A stretch of 64,000 bases of DNA from JAEMQF01 sp963850525 (GCA_963850525.1 CAWKLQ010000010.1:309869-373868); one strand, 5' to 3'; counted from the stretch's first letter, positions 45,047 through 56,200 are shown. Made by a program: numbers and translations. The notes: generated by a model from the sequence alone, not told the origin.

Positions 45047-46602
45047 CGGGCCAGCGCCTCGGCAGCGTCTGCCACCTGCACATCGCCGGGCTTGCCCGCG
45101 GCGACGGCGCTGAAATCGCAGACTCGGTTGCGGCCGCTGTGCTTGGCGCGGTATAGCGCCTGGTCGGCCCGGTCGACGAGCGCTGCCGGCGCGCTCACGT
45201 CGGGCGCGAGCACGCCTAGGCCCAAGCTCACCGTGACGCGCAGATCCCGAACCTCGCGCACCTGCGCGCCGCACTCGCGCTCGACGCGTTCGCGCAGGCG
45301 CTCGGCAAACGCGGCCGCGCCGGTCAGGCCTGTGCCCGGCAGCACCACGCAGAACTCTTCACCGCCGTAGCGGCACACCAGGTCGCCCGGGCGCGCGCTG
45401 TCGAGCAGGATCTTCGCCAGACCCTGAATCACCAGGTCGCCCACGGCGTGGCCGTGCGTGTCGTTGACGGACTTGAAGTGGTCGATGTCGATCATCAGGC
45501 AGGTCAAGCTGCCGCGGTTGACCTGGGTGCGCGCGAACAGCGGCTCGTAGGCCGCGTAGAACGCGCGCCGGTTCAGGCAGCCGGTCATCGGGTCGCGCGT
45601 CGCGAGGCGCTCGAGTTCGACGTTCTGCCGCTGCAGATCTTCTTTGAATGCGTGCAACTCCGCCATCGTGTCGCGCAACGTCTGGTTCGTGCGCTGCAGT
45701 TGCGACACATCGTCGAACGTCACGAGACAACCGCGCACATGGCCCGACGCGTCGGCGATCGGCGCGCAGTTGATCACGAGCTGGCGCGCGTCGGCGCTGC
45801 CCGGCGCGATCTCCAGCGTGTCGCCGGCGCTCTCGGCGCGGCTCGCGATGGCGCGCATCCAGGGGTGCGCCGTGGGGTCGGACGGCAGGCTCGGCGCGAG
45901 CCACGCCAGCGTCGACAAGGTATTTCCAGTGGCCACGCCCGCGGCGCCGACGTGGAGCTTGCGGAACGCCTTGTTCGCGAGCATCACGCGGCCACGTGCG
46001 TCGAGCACGACCACGCCTTCGGACATCGCGTCGAAGGCGCCTTGCACACGCTGCGGAATCACGGAAGCCGGGTCCAGATGCTGCAACGCGCGCCGCATGT
46101 ACAGGCCAAACATCAGCGTGCCCGCGGCGGAAAGAAAAAGCAGCGTCACCATCAGCGGCTGGGTCAACCAGCGCCACACGGGGTGGACGGTGTCCGCGCG
46201 GAACGCCAACTCGAAGCTGCCCCAACGCGCCCCACCCGCGTTGAGCGGCACGATCACTTGTTCCGGGTGCGATACGTCGCCGTCCGTCGCCTGCCACCAG
46301 CGCGTGTGGTCGCCGGCCTGCATCAATACGCTGCCGTCGGCGCGCCGGACCGCGAGCGAGCGCACGTCGTCGATGCGCGCCGCAACGCCGTTCAGCGTGC
46401 GCTGCAGCGCCGCGCTATCGTCGCTTTGCAGCAGCGCGGCGACCTGCACCGCGAGCGCCTCACCGGTGTTCTTGCGCAGCTGCATCGATTGCGCGCCGCG
46501 ATCCGGCAGCACCCCAAAGAACAGGTCGGCGAGCAGCACCAGCGTGCCGCAAATCCCCACCAGCGCGAGCGTCATCTGCAGCAGCGGGCTGGTGCGTTTC
46601 AT
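45043..46602 (-). CDS. Membrane diguanylate cyclase with PAS domain
   Basis: A 519-residue protein. TM1 lies near residues 8-30, a periplasmic sensor region follows to about 150, then TM2 (PLMVTLLFLSAAGTLMFGLY), a PAS domain (about 185-310; FDAMSEGVVVLDARGRVML) and a coiled linker. The C-terminal cyclase domain has the intact active site GGEEF and an inhibitory I-site RPGD five residues upstream. It should synthesise c-di-GMP with product inhibition. Its ATG overlaps the stop of the giant protein gene by 4 bp and its stop overlaps the phosphodiesterase start, so all three are translationally coupled. Confidence 0.95.
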   Translation of the reverse strand: MKRTSPLLQMTLALVGICGTLVLLADLFFGVLPDRGAQSMQLRKNTGEALAVQVAALLQSDDSAALQRTLNGVAARIDDVRSLAVRRADGSVLMQAGDHTRWWQATDGDVSHPEQVIVPLNAGGARWGSFELAFRADTVHPVWRWLTQPLMVTLLFLSAAGTLMFGLYMRRALQHLDPASVIPQRVQGAFDAMSEGVVVLDARGRVMLANKAFRKLHVGAAGVATGNTLSTLAWLAPSLPSDPTAHPWMRAIASRAESAGDTLEIAPGSADARQLVINCAPIADASGHVRGCLVTFDDVSQLQRTNQTLRDTMAELHAFKEDLQRQNVELERLATRDPMTGCLNRRAFYAAYEPLFARTQVNRGSLTCLMIDIDHFKSVNDTHGHAVGDLVIQGLAKILLDSARPGDLVCRYGGEEFCVVLPGTGLTGAAAFAERLRERVERECGAQVREVRDLRVTVSLGLGVLAPDVSAPAALVDRADQALYRAKHSGRNRVCDFSAVAAGKPGDVQVADAAEALAR

Positions 46603-49600
46603 GACGCCCTGGCTCCGGATCGCGATCCGCCGGCCCCAGCCGAATCGGCGCCGCCGAAGAGTTCGGCGACCGCGCTGTCTTCGTAGTCGCGCGCCGGCGC
46701 CTTGGCACTGCCGCGGCGTGGCGGCGATGCAGGGTCGGGGGCGCCATCCGCGTCGTCGTCATCGGTGGTTCGCGCCAGCACGGGCAGCAGGTCGACATGG
46801 CGCCACGCCGGCACGCCCATCAGCATCGTCGTCAGCAAGCCACCGCTGCGTGTCAGCCACCAGATGAAGCCGGCCGTGAAGGTGGCGCTGGCGATGCGCA
46901 CCGGGTCCTGCATCATCTCGCCCATCGTGCCTGGCGCGCGCGCGGCGTCGCCGGGATGTTGGGTGTTCCCGGTGTCGGCCTCGACGGACGCGCTGCGGTA
47001 GGTGAGCAGCGCGTTGCGCAGCGCGTCGCCGATCGAGCCGCGCGCCGCTTCGTCCCACGCCGTGACCACCATCTGCAGCGCTTCTGCGCCGTGGAGCGCG
47101 TCGAACGAAATCGATGCGACGAGGCCTTCCGCGGTGTTGCGCAGGCGCAGGTTGATCGGCTGCGGTTGCTCGCTGCCCGGGCGCCTGGGGTCGGAGACTT
47201 CGACCGGTGCGCCCAACCCAGGGGTGCCCGTCGTCGATGGATCGGACGCGCTGGGCGCGGCCAGATTCGAACCGCCCGGCGCCGCCGCAGGGGCCGGCGC
47301 CGACGCCGCAGGCGTTGGCGGCAACCCGGCCAGCGCGGGGGCGACAGGCAACGGCGCCGCGCCGACGGGGGCTGGCGGCGGTGCGGCCGGTGCGGGGTTC
47401 GGCGCGGATGCCGGAGGTGCCGGTGCTGGTGGCGGTGGTGGTGCGCCGGCCTCCGGCAAGTCGCGCAAATCGATTCGCAACAGCTGCTGATAGCTCAGGC
47501 CGCCGGCATCGGTGACACGAACCAGCAAGTCGAAGCCGGCCTGCGTCTCGAAGTCGAGCACCGCCCCCGGGGCGACGACGATGCGCCCGCTGCTGGGGTC
47601 CATCGTGAAGCGCCCGGCGCCGTCTTGCAGCAGCGAAAAGCTGAACAGTTCGCCCGCGTCGGGGTCCGAGGCGCTCACCGTCGCGACCAAGGTGGCGGCT
47701 GCCGCGTTCTCGTCGGCATTCGCCAGCGCCGGTGTCAGGGCGGTCGGTGCCTCGTTGGCGTTGACCACAGTGACGCCGAGCGCCTGGCTGTCGACGAGGC
47801 TGCCGTCGCTGACTTGCACCGTGACGTCGTAGACGTTGTCCGCGTTCGTGTCGGCGGGCGCCTCGAAGTTCGGCGCCGCGATGAAGCTCAACACCCCGGT
47901 CGAGCTGTCGATCGAGAACCTGGCCGCGTCGGTGCCGCCGCTGATCGAATACGCCAGTGTTTGGCCCGGCAGGTCGGCGTCGGTGGCGGTAGTGGTCGTC
48001 ACGGCGGTGGAGTTCTCCGCCACATTCACGGCCGCCGTGGCGCCACCGCCATCGCTGGTGATCACCGGCGCTGCGTTGCCGTTGTTGACGTTGACCGTGA
48101 TCGTCGCCGTGTCGCTGAGCGTGCCGTCCGAGGCGGTGACCGTCAAGGTGAAGCTCGGGTTGGTCTGGAAGTCGAGTGCCGCGCCGTTCGCTACCGTGAT
48201 GGCGCCCGTAGCGGCGTCGATGGCGAAGGCGCCGCTGGTGTTGCCGCCGGTGATGCTGTAGGTGATGGCCTGGGCATCGCGGTCGAAGTCGGTGCCTGTA
48301 AAGCTGTCGCTGAGGTTGATGACCGCGGTGGCGTTGGCGCTGTTCTCGTCGATCGCTACTGTTGCATCGACGATGTTCGGCGCGTTGTCGTTGAGGTTGT
48401 TGAGGTTGACGGCAATCGCGGCCGTGTCGCTGAGGGTGCCGTCGCTCGCCGTCAGCGTCAGCGTGAAGCTCGGGTTGGTTTCGAAGTCCAGCGCCGTGCT
48501 GTTGACGACCGTGATCGCGCCAGTGGCGGCGTCGATGGTGAACGCACCTCCGGTGTTGCCCGCCGTGATGCTGTAGGTGATGGCTTGCGCGTCGCGGTCG
48601 AAGTCAGTGCCGGTGAAGCTGTCGCTGACGTTGATGACCGCAGTCGCGTTGGCGCTGTTCTCGTCGATGGCGACCGTGGCGTCGATGATGTTTGGTGCGT
48701 TGTCGTTGAGGTTGTTGAGATTGACCGTGATCGCGGCGGTGTCGCTCAAGCTGCCGTCGCTGGCCGTCACCGTCAGCGTGAAGCTGGGGGTGGTTTCGAA
48801 GTCGAGCGCCGCGCTGTTGGCCACCGTGATGGCGCCAGTGGCGGCGTCGATGGCGAAAGCGCCGCCGGTGTTGCCTGCGCTGATGCTGTAAGTGATCGCC
48901 TGGCCGTCACGGTCGAAATCGGTGCCGGTGAAGCTGTCGCTGATGTTGGTGACGGCGGTGGCGTTGGCGCTGTTCTCGTCGATCGCGACCGTGGCATCGG
49001 CGATGGCCGGCGCGTTGTCGTTCAGGTTGTTCAGGTTGACGGTGATCGCCGCGGTGTCTGAGAGCGAACCGTCCGAGGCGGTCACCGTCAACGTGAAGCT
49101 CGGCGTGGTCTCGAAGTCCAGCGCCGCGGTGTTGGCCACCGTGATCGCGCCGGTCGCGCTGTCGATGGCGAAGGCTCCACCGGTGTTGCCGGCCGTGATG
49201 CTGTACGTGATCGCCTGTCCATCACGGTCCAGGTCAGTGCCGGTGAAGCTGTCGCTGACGTTGGCAACCGCAGTGGCGTTGGCGCTGTTCTCGTCGATCG
49301 CCACGGTCGCATCCGCGATAGCCGGCGCGTTGTCGTTGAGGTTGTTGAGGTTGACAGTGATCGCTGCGGTGTCTGACAACGTGCCGTCCGACGCGGTCAC
49401 CGTCAGCGTGAAGCTGGGCGTGGTCTCGAAGTCCAGGGCAGTGCTGTTCGCCACCGTGATGGCGCCGGTGGCGCTGTCGATCGTGAACGCACCAGCGGTG
49501 TTGCCAGCCGTGATGCTGTAGGTGATGGCTTGCGCGTCTCGGTCGAAGTCAGTGCCGGTGAAGCTGTCGCTGACGTTGGTGACTGCAGTGGCGTTGGCAC

Positions 49601-52600
49601 TGTTCTCGTCGAGGGCGACTGTCGCGTCGGCGATGGCGGGTGCGTTGTCGTTCAGGTTGTTCAGGTTGACGGTGATCGCCGCGGTGTCGCTGAGCGTACC
49701 GTCCGAGGCGGTCACCGTGAGCGTGAAGCTGGGCGTGGTCTCGAAATCGAGCGCAGCGCTGTTGGCCACCGTGATGGCGCCGGTCGAGGCGTCGATGGTG
49801 AACGCTCCGCCGGTGTCGCCGGCCGTGATGCTGTATGTGATCGCCTGGCCGTCGCGGTCGAAATCGGTGCCGGTGAAGCTGTCGCTGATGTTGGTGACGG
49901 CGGTGGAGTTGGCGCTGTTCTCGTCGATGGCCACCGTGGCATCGACGATGTTCGGCGCGTTGTCGTTCAGGTTGTTCAGGTTGACCGTGATCGCTGCGGT
50001 GTCGCTCAGGCTGCCGTCGCTCGCGGACACGGTCAACGTGAAGCTGGGCGTGGCCTCGAAGTCGAGAGCCGCGCTGTTGGCTACGGTGATGGCACCGGTC
50101 ACGGCGTCGATGGCGAATGCCCCGCCAGTGTTGCCGGCCGTGATGCTGTAAGTGATAGCCTGAGCGTCGCGATCGAAATCGGTGCCGGTGAAACTGTCAC
50201 TGACGTTGGTGACCGCGGTGGCGTTGGCACTGTTCTCGTCGATCGCGACGGTCGCATCGACGATGTTCGGCGCGTTGTCGTTGAGGTTGTTCAGATTCAC
50301 CGTGATCGCAGCGGTGTCGCTGAGCGTGCCGTCGCTGGCCGTGACCGTCAACGTGAAGCTGGGCGTGGTCTCGAAGTCCAGCGCGGCGCTATTGGCCACC
50401 GTGATGGCGCCGGTGGCGCTGTCGATGGCGAAGGCTCCACCGGTGTTGCCGGCCGTGATGCTGTAGGTGATGGCCTGCGCGTCACGATCGAAGTCGCTGC
50501 CGGTGAAGCTGTCGCTGATGTTGGTGACGGCGGTGGCGTTGGCGCTGTTCTCGTCGATCGCCACGGTCGCATCGATGACGTTCGGCGCGTTGTCGTTGAG
50601 GTTGTTCAGATTTACCGTGATGGCCGCGGTGTCGCTGAGCGTGCCGTCGCTGGCCGTGACCGTCAGCGTGAAGCTGGGGGTGGTCTCGAAGTCCAAGGCG
50701 GCGCTATTGGCCACCGTGATGGCGCCCGTTGCGGCGTTGATGGCGAACGCGCCGCCGGTGTTGCCGGCCGTGATGCCGTAGGTGATCGCCGTGCCGTCGC
50801 GGTCGAAATCGGTGCCGGTGAAGCTGTCGCTGACGTTGGTGACCGCAGTTGCGTTGGCGCTGTTCTCGTCGATCACCACGGTCGCGTCGGCGATGGCGGG
50901 CGCGTTGTCGTCCAGGTTGTTGAGGTTGACGGTGATCGCGGCGGTGTCGCTGAGCGTGCCGTCGCTGGCCGTCACCGTCAGCGTGAAGCTGGGCGTGGAT
51001 TCGAAGTCCAGTGCGGCGCTGTTGGCCACCGCAATGGCGCCGGTGGCGGCGTCGATGGTGAACGCGCCGCCCGTGTTGCCTCCGGTGATGCTGTAGGTGA
51101 TCGCCTGACCGTCGCGGTCGAAGTCGCTGCCGGTGAAGCTGTCGCTGACGTTGGTGACCGCGGTGGTGTTGGCGCTGTTCTCGTCGATTGCCACGGTCAC
51201 ATCGGCAACGACCGGCGCGTTGTCGTTCAGGTTGTTGAGGTTGACGGTGATCGCGGCGGTGTCACTCAACGTGCCGTCGCTGGCCGTGACGGTCAGCGTG
51301 AAGCTCGGGTTGGCCTCGAAGTCCAGCGCCGTGCTGTTCGCCACCGTGATGGCGCCAGTCGAGGCATTGACGGTGAATGCGCCACCGGTGTTGCCGGCCG
51401 TGATGCTGTACGTGATCGCGGTGCCGTCACGGTCGAAATCGGTTCCCGTGAAGCTATCGCTCACGTTGGTGACGGCGGTTGCGTTGGCGCTGTTCTCGTC
51501 GATCGCCACGGTCGCGTCAGCGATCGCCGGCGCGTTGTCGTTGAGGTTGTCGAGGTTGACGGTGATCGCGGCGGTGTCGCTCAAACTGCCGTCACTGGCC
51601 GTCACCGTCAGGGTGAAGCTCGGGGTGGTCTCGAAGTCCAAGGCGCCGCTGTTGGCCACCGTGATGGCGCCCGTTGCGGCGTCGATGGCGAATGCGCCAC
51701 CGGTGTTGCCCGCCGTGATGCTGTAAGTGATGGCCTGCGCGTCGCGGTCGAAGTCGGTGCCCGTGAAGCTGTCGCTGACGTTGGTGACGGCGGTGGTGTT
51801 GGCGCTGTTCTCGTCGATCACCACCGTCGCGTCGATGATGTTCGGCGCGTTGTCGTTCAGGTTGTTCAGGTTGACGGTGATGGCCGCTGTGTCAGACAGC
51901 GTGCCGTCGCTGCCCGTCACCGTCAGGGTGAAGCTGGGCGTGGTCTCGAAGTCGAGCGTCGCACTGTTGGCCACCGTGATGGCCCCGGTGGCGGCGTTGA
52001 TCGCGAAGCCGCCCAGGGCGTTGCCGCCGGTGATGCTGTAGGTGATGGCCGTGCCGTCGCGGTCGAAGTCGGTGCCCGTGAAAATGTCGCTGACGTTGGT
52101 GACGGCAGTTGCGTTGGCAGTGTTCTCGTCGATGGCGACGGTGGCGTCGGCTATCGCGGGCGCGTTGTCGTTCAGGTTGTTCAGGTTGACGGTGATGGCG
52201 GCGGTGTCAGACAGCGTGCCGTCGCTGGCCGTGACCGTCAGGCTGAAACTGGGCATCGTCTCGAAATCGAGCGCCGCGCTGTTGGCCACCGTGATGGCGC
52301 CGGTCGCCGCGTTGATCGCAAAACCGCCGAGGGCATTGCCTCCAGTGATGCTGTAGGTGATCGCCTGGGCGTCACGGTCGAAATCGGTGCCAGTGAAGCT
52401 GTCGCTCACGTTGATGACGGCAGTGGCGTTGGCACTGTTCTCGTCGATGGCCACCGTCGCATCGGCAATCGCGGGTGCGTTGTCGTTCAGGTTGTTCAGG
52501 TTGACCGTGATCGCTGCGGTGTCGCTCAAGCTGCCGTCGCTGGCCGTCACCGTCAGCGTGAAGCTGGGGGTGGTCTCAAAGTCGAGCGCCGCGCTGTTGG

Positions 52601-53252
52601 CCACCGTGATAGCGCCGGTTGCAGCGTCGATGGTGAACGCACCGTCGGTGTTGCCGGCCGTGATGCTGTAGGTGATGGCTTGCGCGTCGCGGTCGAAGTC
52701 GCTGCCGGTAAAGCTGTCGCTGACGTTGGTCACCGCGGTGGCATTGGCGCTGTTCTCGTCGATGGCGACGGTCGCATCGATGATGTTCGGCGCGTTGTCG
52801 TTGAGGTTGTCGAGGTTGACGGTGATCGCGGCGGTGTCCGAGAGCGTGCCGTCGCTGGCAGTCACGGTCAACGCGAAGCTGGGGGTGGTCTCAAAGTCGA
52901 GCGCAGCGCTGTTGGCCACCGTGATGGCGCCGGTCACGCCATCGATGGTGAACGCGCCGCCGGTGTTGCCTGCGGTGATGCTGTAGGTGATGACCTCCCC
53001 GTCGCGGTCGAAGTCGGTGCCGGTGAAGCTGTCGCTGACGTTCACGACGGCGCTGCCGTTGGCGCTGTTCTCGTCGATGGCGACGGTCGCATCGGCGATG
53101 GCTGGCGCGTTGTCGTTGAGGTTGTTCAGATTGACCGTGATGGCCGCGGTGTCGCTCAGGCTGCCGTCGCTGGCCGTCACCGTCAGGGTGAAACTGGGCG
53201 TGGTCTCGAAGTCCAGCTCCGCGCTGTTGGCCACGGTGATGGCGCCCGTCAC
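46599..53252 (-). CDS. Giant cadherin-repeat surface protein, C-terminal part (frame-disrupted)
   Basis: This is the 3' portion of a gene broken by a one-base deletion near 53342; the GTG at 53252 is simply where the open frame can begin, inside repeat unit 16. The 2,217 residues contain the rest of unit 16, units 17-32, two more divergent cadherin-like domains (from VITSDGGGATAAVNVAENST), a Pro/Ala-rich linker of about 100 residues and a conserved-looking end with one hydrophobic segment (FTAGFIWWLTRSGGLLTTML). An acidic and then basic tail follows. The hydrophobic segment could hold the protein in the inner membrane during export. Stop overlaps the cyclase start. Confidence 0.88.
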   Translation of the reverse strand: MTGAITVANSAELDFETTPSFTLTVTASDGSLSDTAAITVNLNNLNDNAPAIADATVAIDENSANGSAVVNVSDSFTGTDFDRDGEVITYSITAGNTGGAFTIDGVTGAITVANSAALDFETTPSFALTVTASDGTLSDTAAITVNLDNLNDNAPNIIDATVAIDENSANATAVTNVSDSFTGSDFDRDAQAITYSITAGNTDGAFTIDAATGAITVANSAALDFETTPSFTLTVTASDGSLSDTAAITVNLNNLNDNAPAIADATVAIDENSANATAVINVSDSFTGTDFDRDAQAITYSITGGNALGGFAINAATGAITVANSAALDFETMPSFSLTVTASDGTLSDTAAITVNLNNLNDNAPAIADATVAIDENTANATAVTNVSDIFTGTDFDRDGTAITYSITGGNALGGFAINAATGAITVANSATLDFETTPSFTLTVTGSDGTLSDTAAITVNLNNLNDNAPNIIDATVVIDENSANTTAVTNVSDSFTGTDFDRDAQAITYSITAGNTGGAFAIDAATGAITVANSGALDFETTPSFTLTVTASDGSLSDTAAITVNLDNLNDNAPAIADATVAIDENSANATAVTNVSDSFTGTDFDRDGTAITYSITAGNTGGAFTVNASTGAITVANSTALDFEANPSFTLTVTASDGTLSDTAAITVNLNNLNDNAPVVADVTVAIDENSANTTAVTNVSDSFTGSDFDRDGQAITYSITGGNTGGAFTIDAATGAIAVANSAALDFESTPSFTLTVTASDGTLSDTAAITVNLNNLDDNAPAIADATVVIDENSANATAVTNVSDSFTGTDFDRDGTAITYGITAGNTGGAFAINAATGAITVANSAALDFETTPSFTLTVTASDGTLSDTAAITVNLNNLNDNAPNVIDATVAIDENSANATAVTNISDSFTGSDFDRDAQAITYSITAGNTGGAFAIDSATGAITVANSAALDFETTPSFTLTVTASDGTLSDTAAITVNLNNLNDNAPNIVDATVAIDENSANATAVTNVSDSFTGTDFDRDAQAITYSITAGNTGGAFAIDAVTGAITVANSAALDFEATPSFTLTVSASDGSLSDTAAITVNLNNLNDNAPNIVDATVAIDENSANSTAVTNISDSFTGTDFDRDGQAITYSITAGDTGGAFTIDASTGAITVANSAALDFETTPSFTLTVTASDGTLSDTAAITVNLNNLNDNAPAIADATVALDENSANATAVTNVSDSFTGTDFDRDAQAITYSITAGNTAGAFTIDSATGAITVANSTALDFETTPSFTLTVTASDGTLSDTAAITVNLNNLNDNAPAIADATVAIDENSANATAVANVSDSFTGTDLDRDGQAITYSITAGNTGGAFAIDSATGAITVANTAALDFETTPSFTLTVTASDGSLSDTAAITVNLNNLNDNAPAIADATVAIDENSANATAVTNISDSFTGTDFDRDGQAITYSISAGNTGGAFAIDAATGAITVANSAALDFETTPSFTLTVTASDGSLSDTAAITVNLNNLNDNAPNIIDATVAIDENSANATAVINVSDSFTGTDFDRDAQAITYSITAGNTGGAFTIDAATGAITVVNSTALDFETNPSFTLTLTASDGTLSDTAAIAVNLNNLNDNAPNIVDATVAIDENSANATAVINLSDSFTGTDFDRDAQAITYSITGGNTSGAFAIDAATGAITVANGAALDFQTNPSFTLTVTASDGTLSDTATITVNVNNGNAAPVITSDGGGATAAVNVAENSTAVTTTTATDADLPGQTLAYSISGGTDAARFSIDSSTGVLSFIAAPNFEAPADTNADNVYDVTVQVSDGSLVDSQALGVTVVNANEAPTALTPALANADENAAAATLVATVSASDPDAGELFSFSLLQDGAGRFTMDPSSGRIVVAPGAVLDFETQAGFDLLVRVTDAGGLSYQQLLRIDLRDLPEAGAPPPPPAPAPPASAPNPAPAAPPPAPVGAAPLPVAPALAGLPPTPAASAPAPAAAPGGSNLAAPSASDPSTTGTPGLGAPVEVSDPRRPGSEQPQPINLRLRNTAEGLVASISFDALHGAEALQMVVTAWDEAARGSIGDALRNALLTYRSASVEADTGNTQHPGDAARAPGTMGEMMQDPVRIASATFTAGFIWWLTRSGGLLTTMLMGVPAWRHVDLLPVLARTTDDDDADGAPDPASPPRRGSAKAPARDYEDSAVAELFGGADSAGAGGSRSGARAS

Positions 53253-56200
53253 GGCGTCGATGGTGAACGCCCCACCGGTGTTGCCGGCACTGATGCTGTA
53301 GGTGATGGCCTGCGCGTCACGGTCGAAGTCGGTGCCGGTGAACTGTCGCTGATGTTGGTGATGGCGGTGGAGTTAGCGCTGTTCTCGTCGATCGCGACCG
53401 TGGCATCGGCAATGGCTGGGGCGTTGTCGTTCAGGTTGTTCAGATTGACGGTGATGGCCGCGGTATCGGTGAGCGTGCCGTCGCTGGCCGTCACCGTGAG
53501 AGTGAAGCTTGGCGTGGTCTCGAAGTCGAGTGCGGCGCTGTTTGCCACCGTGATGGCGCCGGTCAGGTTGTCAATTGCAAACGCCCCGCCGGTGTTGCCA
53601 CTCGTGATGCTGTAGGTGATGGCCTCGCCGTCACGGTCGAAGTCGGTGCCGGTGAAGCTGTCGCTGACGTTGGTCACCGCAGTGGCGTTGGCGCTGTTCT
53701 CGTCGATGGCCACCGTGGCATCGACGATGTTCGGCGCGTTGTCGTTCAGGTTGTTCAGGTTGACGGTGATCGCCGTCGTGTCGTTCAGGCTGCCATCGCT
53801 CGCCGTCACCGTCAACGTGAAGCTCGGCGTGATCTCGAAATTCAGCGCCGCGCTGTTGGCTACGGTGACGGCGCCGGTCACCGCGTCTATGGCGAATGCC
53901 CCGCCAGTGTTGCCGGCCGTGATGCTGTAAGTGATCGCCTGCGAGTCGCGATCGAAGTCGGTGCCGGTGAAACTGTCACTGACGTTGAGGACGGCGGTAG
54001 CGTTTGCGCTGTTCTCGTCGATGGCCACCGTCGCGTCGATGATGTTCGGCGCGTTGTCGTTCAGGTTGTTCAGGTTGACGGTGATGGCCGCGGTGTCACT
54101 CAAGCTGCCATCGCTCGCCGTCACGGTCAACGTGAAGCTGGGCGTGATCTCGAAGTCCAGCGCCGCGCTGGTGGCCACGGTGATGGCGCCGGTCACGGCG
54201 TCGATGGTGAACGCCCCACCGGTGTTGCCGGCACTGATGCTGTAGGTGATGGCCTGTCCATCGCGGTCGAGGTCGGTGCCGGTGAAGCTGTCGCTGACGT
54301 TGAGGACCGCGGTAGCGTTGGCGCTGTTCTCGTCGATGGCCACCGTCGCATCGACGATGTTCGGCGCGTTGTCGTTCAGGTTGTTCAGGTTGACGCTGAT
54401 GGCCGCGGTGTCGCTGAGCGTGCCGTCCGAGGCGGTCACGGTCAACGTGAAGCTTGGCGTGGTCTCGAAGTCCAGCGCCGCGCTGTTGGCCACGGTGATC
54501 GCGCCAGTGGCGGCGTCTATGGCGAATGCCCCGCCAGTGTTGCCACCCGTGATGCTGTACGTGATCGCGGTGCCGTCACGGTCGAAATCGGTTCCCGTGA
54601 AGCTATCGCTCACGTTGGTGACGGCGGTTGCGTTGGCGCTGTTCTCGTCGATCGCCACGGTCGCGTCAGCGATCGCCGGCGCGTTGTCGTTCAGGTTGTT
54701 CAGGTTGACGGTGATCGCTGCGGTGTCTGAGAGCGAACCGTCCGAGGCGGTCACCGTCAACGTGAAGTTTGGAGTGACCTCGAAATCCAGCGCCGCGCTG
54801 TTGGCTACGGTGATGGCGCCGGTCGCGGCGTCGATGGCGAACGCCCCGCCGGTGTTCCCGGCCGTGATGCTGTAGGTGATGGCCTCGCCATCGCGGTCGA
54901 GATCGGTGCCGGTGAAGCTGTCGCTGACGTTGGTGACCGCAGTGGCGGCGGCACTGTTCTCGTCGATCGCCACGGTCGCGTCGATGATGTTCGGGGCGTT
55001 GTCGTTCAGGTTGTTCAGGTTCACCGTGATGGCCGCGGTGTCGCTGAGCGAACCGTCCGAGGCTGTCACAGTGAGAGTGAAGCTTGGCGTCGTCTCGAAG
55101 TCCAAGGCGCCGCTGTTGGCCACCGTGATCGCGCCGGTGGCGGCGTTGATGGCAAACGCCCCGCCGGTGTTGCCGGCGCTGATGCTGTAGGTGATCGCCT
55201 GAGCGTCCCTGTCAAAGTCAGTTCCGGTGAAGCTGTCGCTGACGTTGGTCACCGCGGTGGTGTTGGCGCTGTTCTCGTCGATCGCCACCGTGGCGTCAGT
55301 GATGTTCGGGGCGTTGTCGTTCAGGTTGGTCAGGTTGACGGTGATGGCTGCGGTATCAGACAGCGTTCCGTCGCTGGCCGTGACGGTCAGGGTGAAGCTG
55401 GGCGTGGTCTCGAAGTTCAGCGCCGCGCTGTTGGCCACGGTGATCGCACCGGTGGCGGCATTGATCGCAAACGCCCCCCCGGTGTTGCCCGCCGTGATGC
55501 TGTAGGTAATCGCTGTCCCGTCGCGGTCGAAGTCGGTGCCGGTAAAACTGTCGCTAACGTTCGCTACCGCAGTGGCGTTGCCGCTGTTCTCGTCGATGGC
55601 GACCGTGGCGTCAATGATGTTCGGCGCGTTGTCGTTCAGGTTGTTCAGGTTGACGGTGATCGCGGCGGTGTCGCTGAGCGTGCCGTCGCTGGCCGTCACC
55701 GTCAGGGTGAAGCTGGGCGAGGTTTCGAAGTCGAGAGCCGTGCTGTTGGCTACCGTGACCGCGCCGGTCGAGGCGTTGATGCTGAACGCACCACCGGTAT
55801 TGCCCGCCGTGATGCTGTAGGTGATGGCCTCGCCATCGCGGTCGAGATCGGTGCCGGTGAAGCTGTCGCTGACGTTGGTGACGACGGTGGCGTTGGCACT
55901 GTTCTCGTCGATGGCCGCCGTGGCGTCAGCAATGGCTGGGGCGTTGTCGTTGAGGTTGTTCAGGTTGACCGTGATCGCGGCGGTGTCGCTCAGGCTACCG
56001 TCGCTGGCCGTCACCGTCAGCGTAAAGCTGGGCGTGACCTCGAAGTCGAGCACCGCGCTGTTGGCCACCGTGATGGCACCCGTCAGGGCGTCGATCGCGA
56101 ACGCCCCCCCAGTGTTGCCACCCGTGATGCTGTAGGTGAGCGCCTGGGCGTCCCGATCGAAGTCGGTGCTCGTGAAGCTGTCGCTGACGTTGGTGACCGC

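Noticed and set aside
53249..53252. GTGA overlap as genuine translational coupling between two proteins
   Set aside because: The overlap lies inside a cadherin unit and the sequence deviates from the other 31 units by one missing base; a frameshift explains it better than two designed genes.
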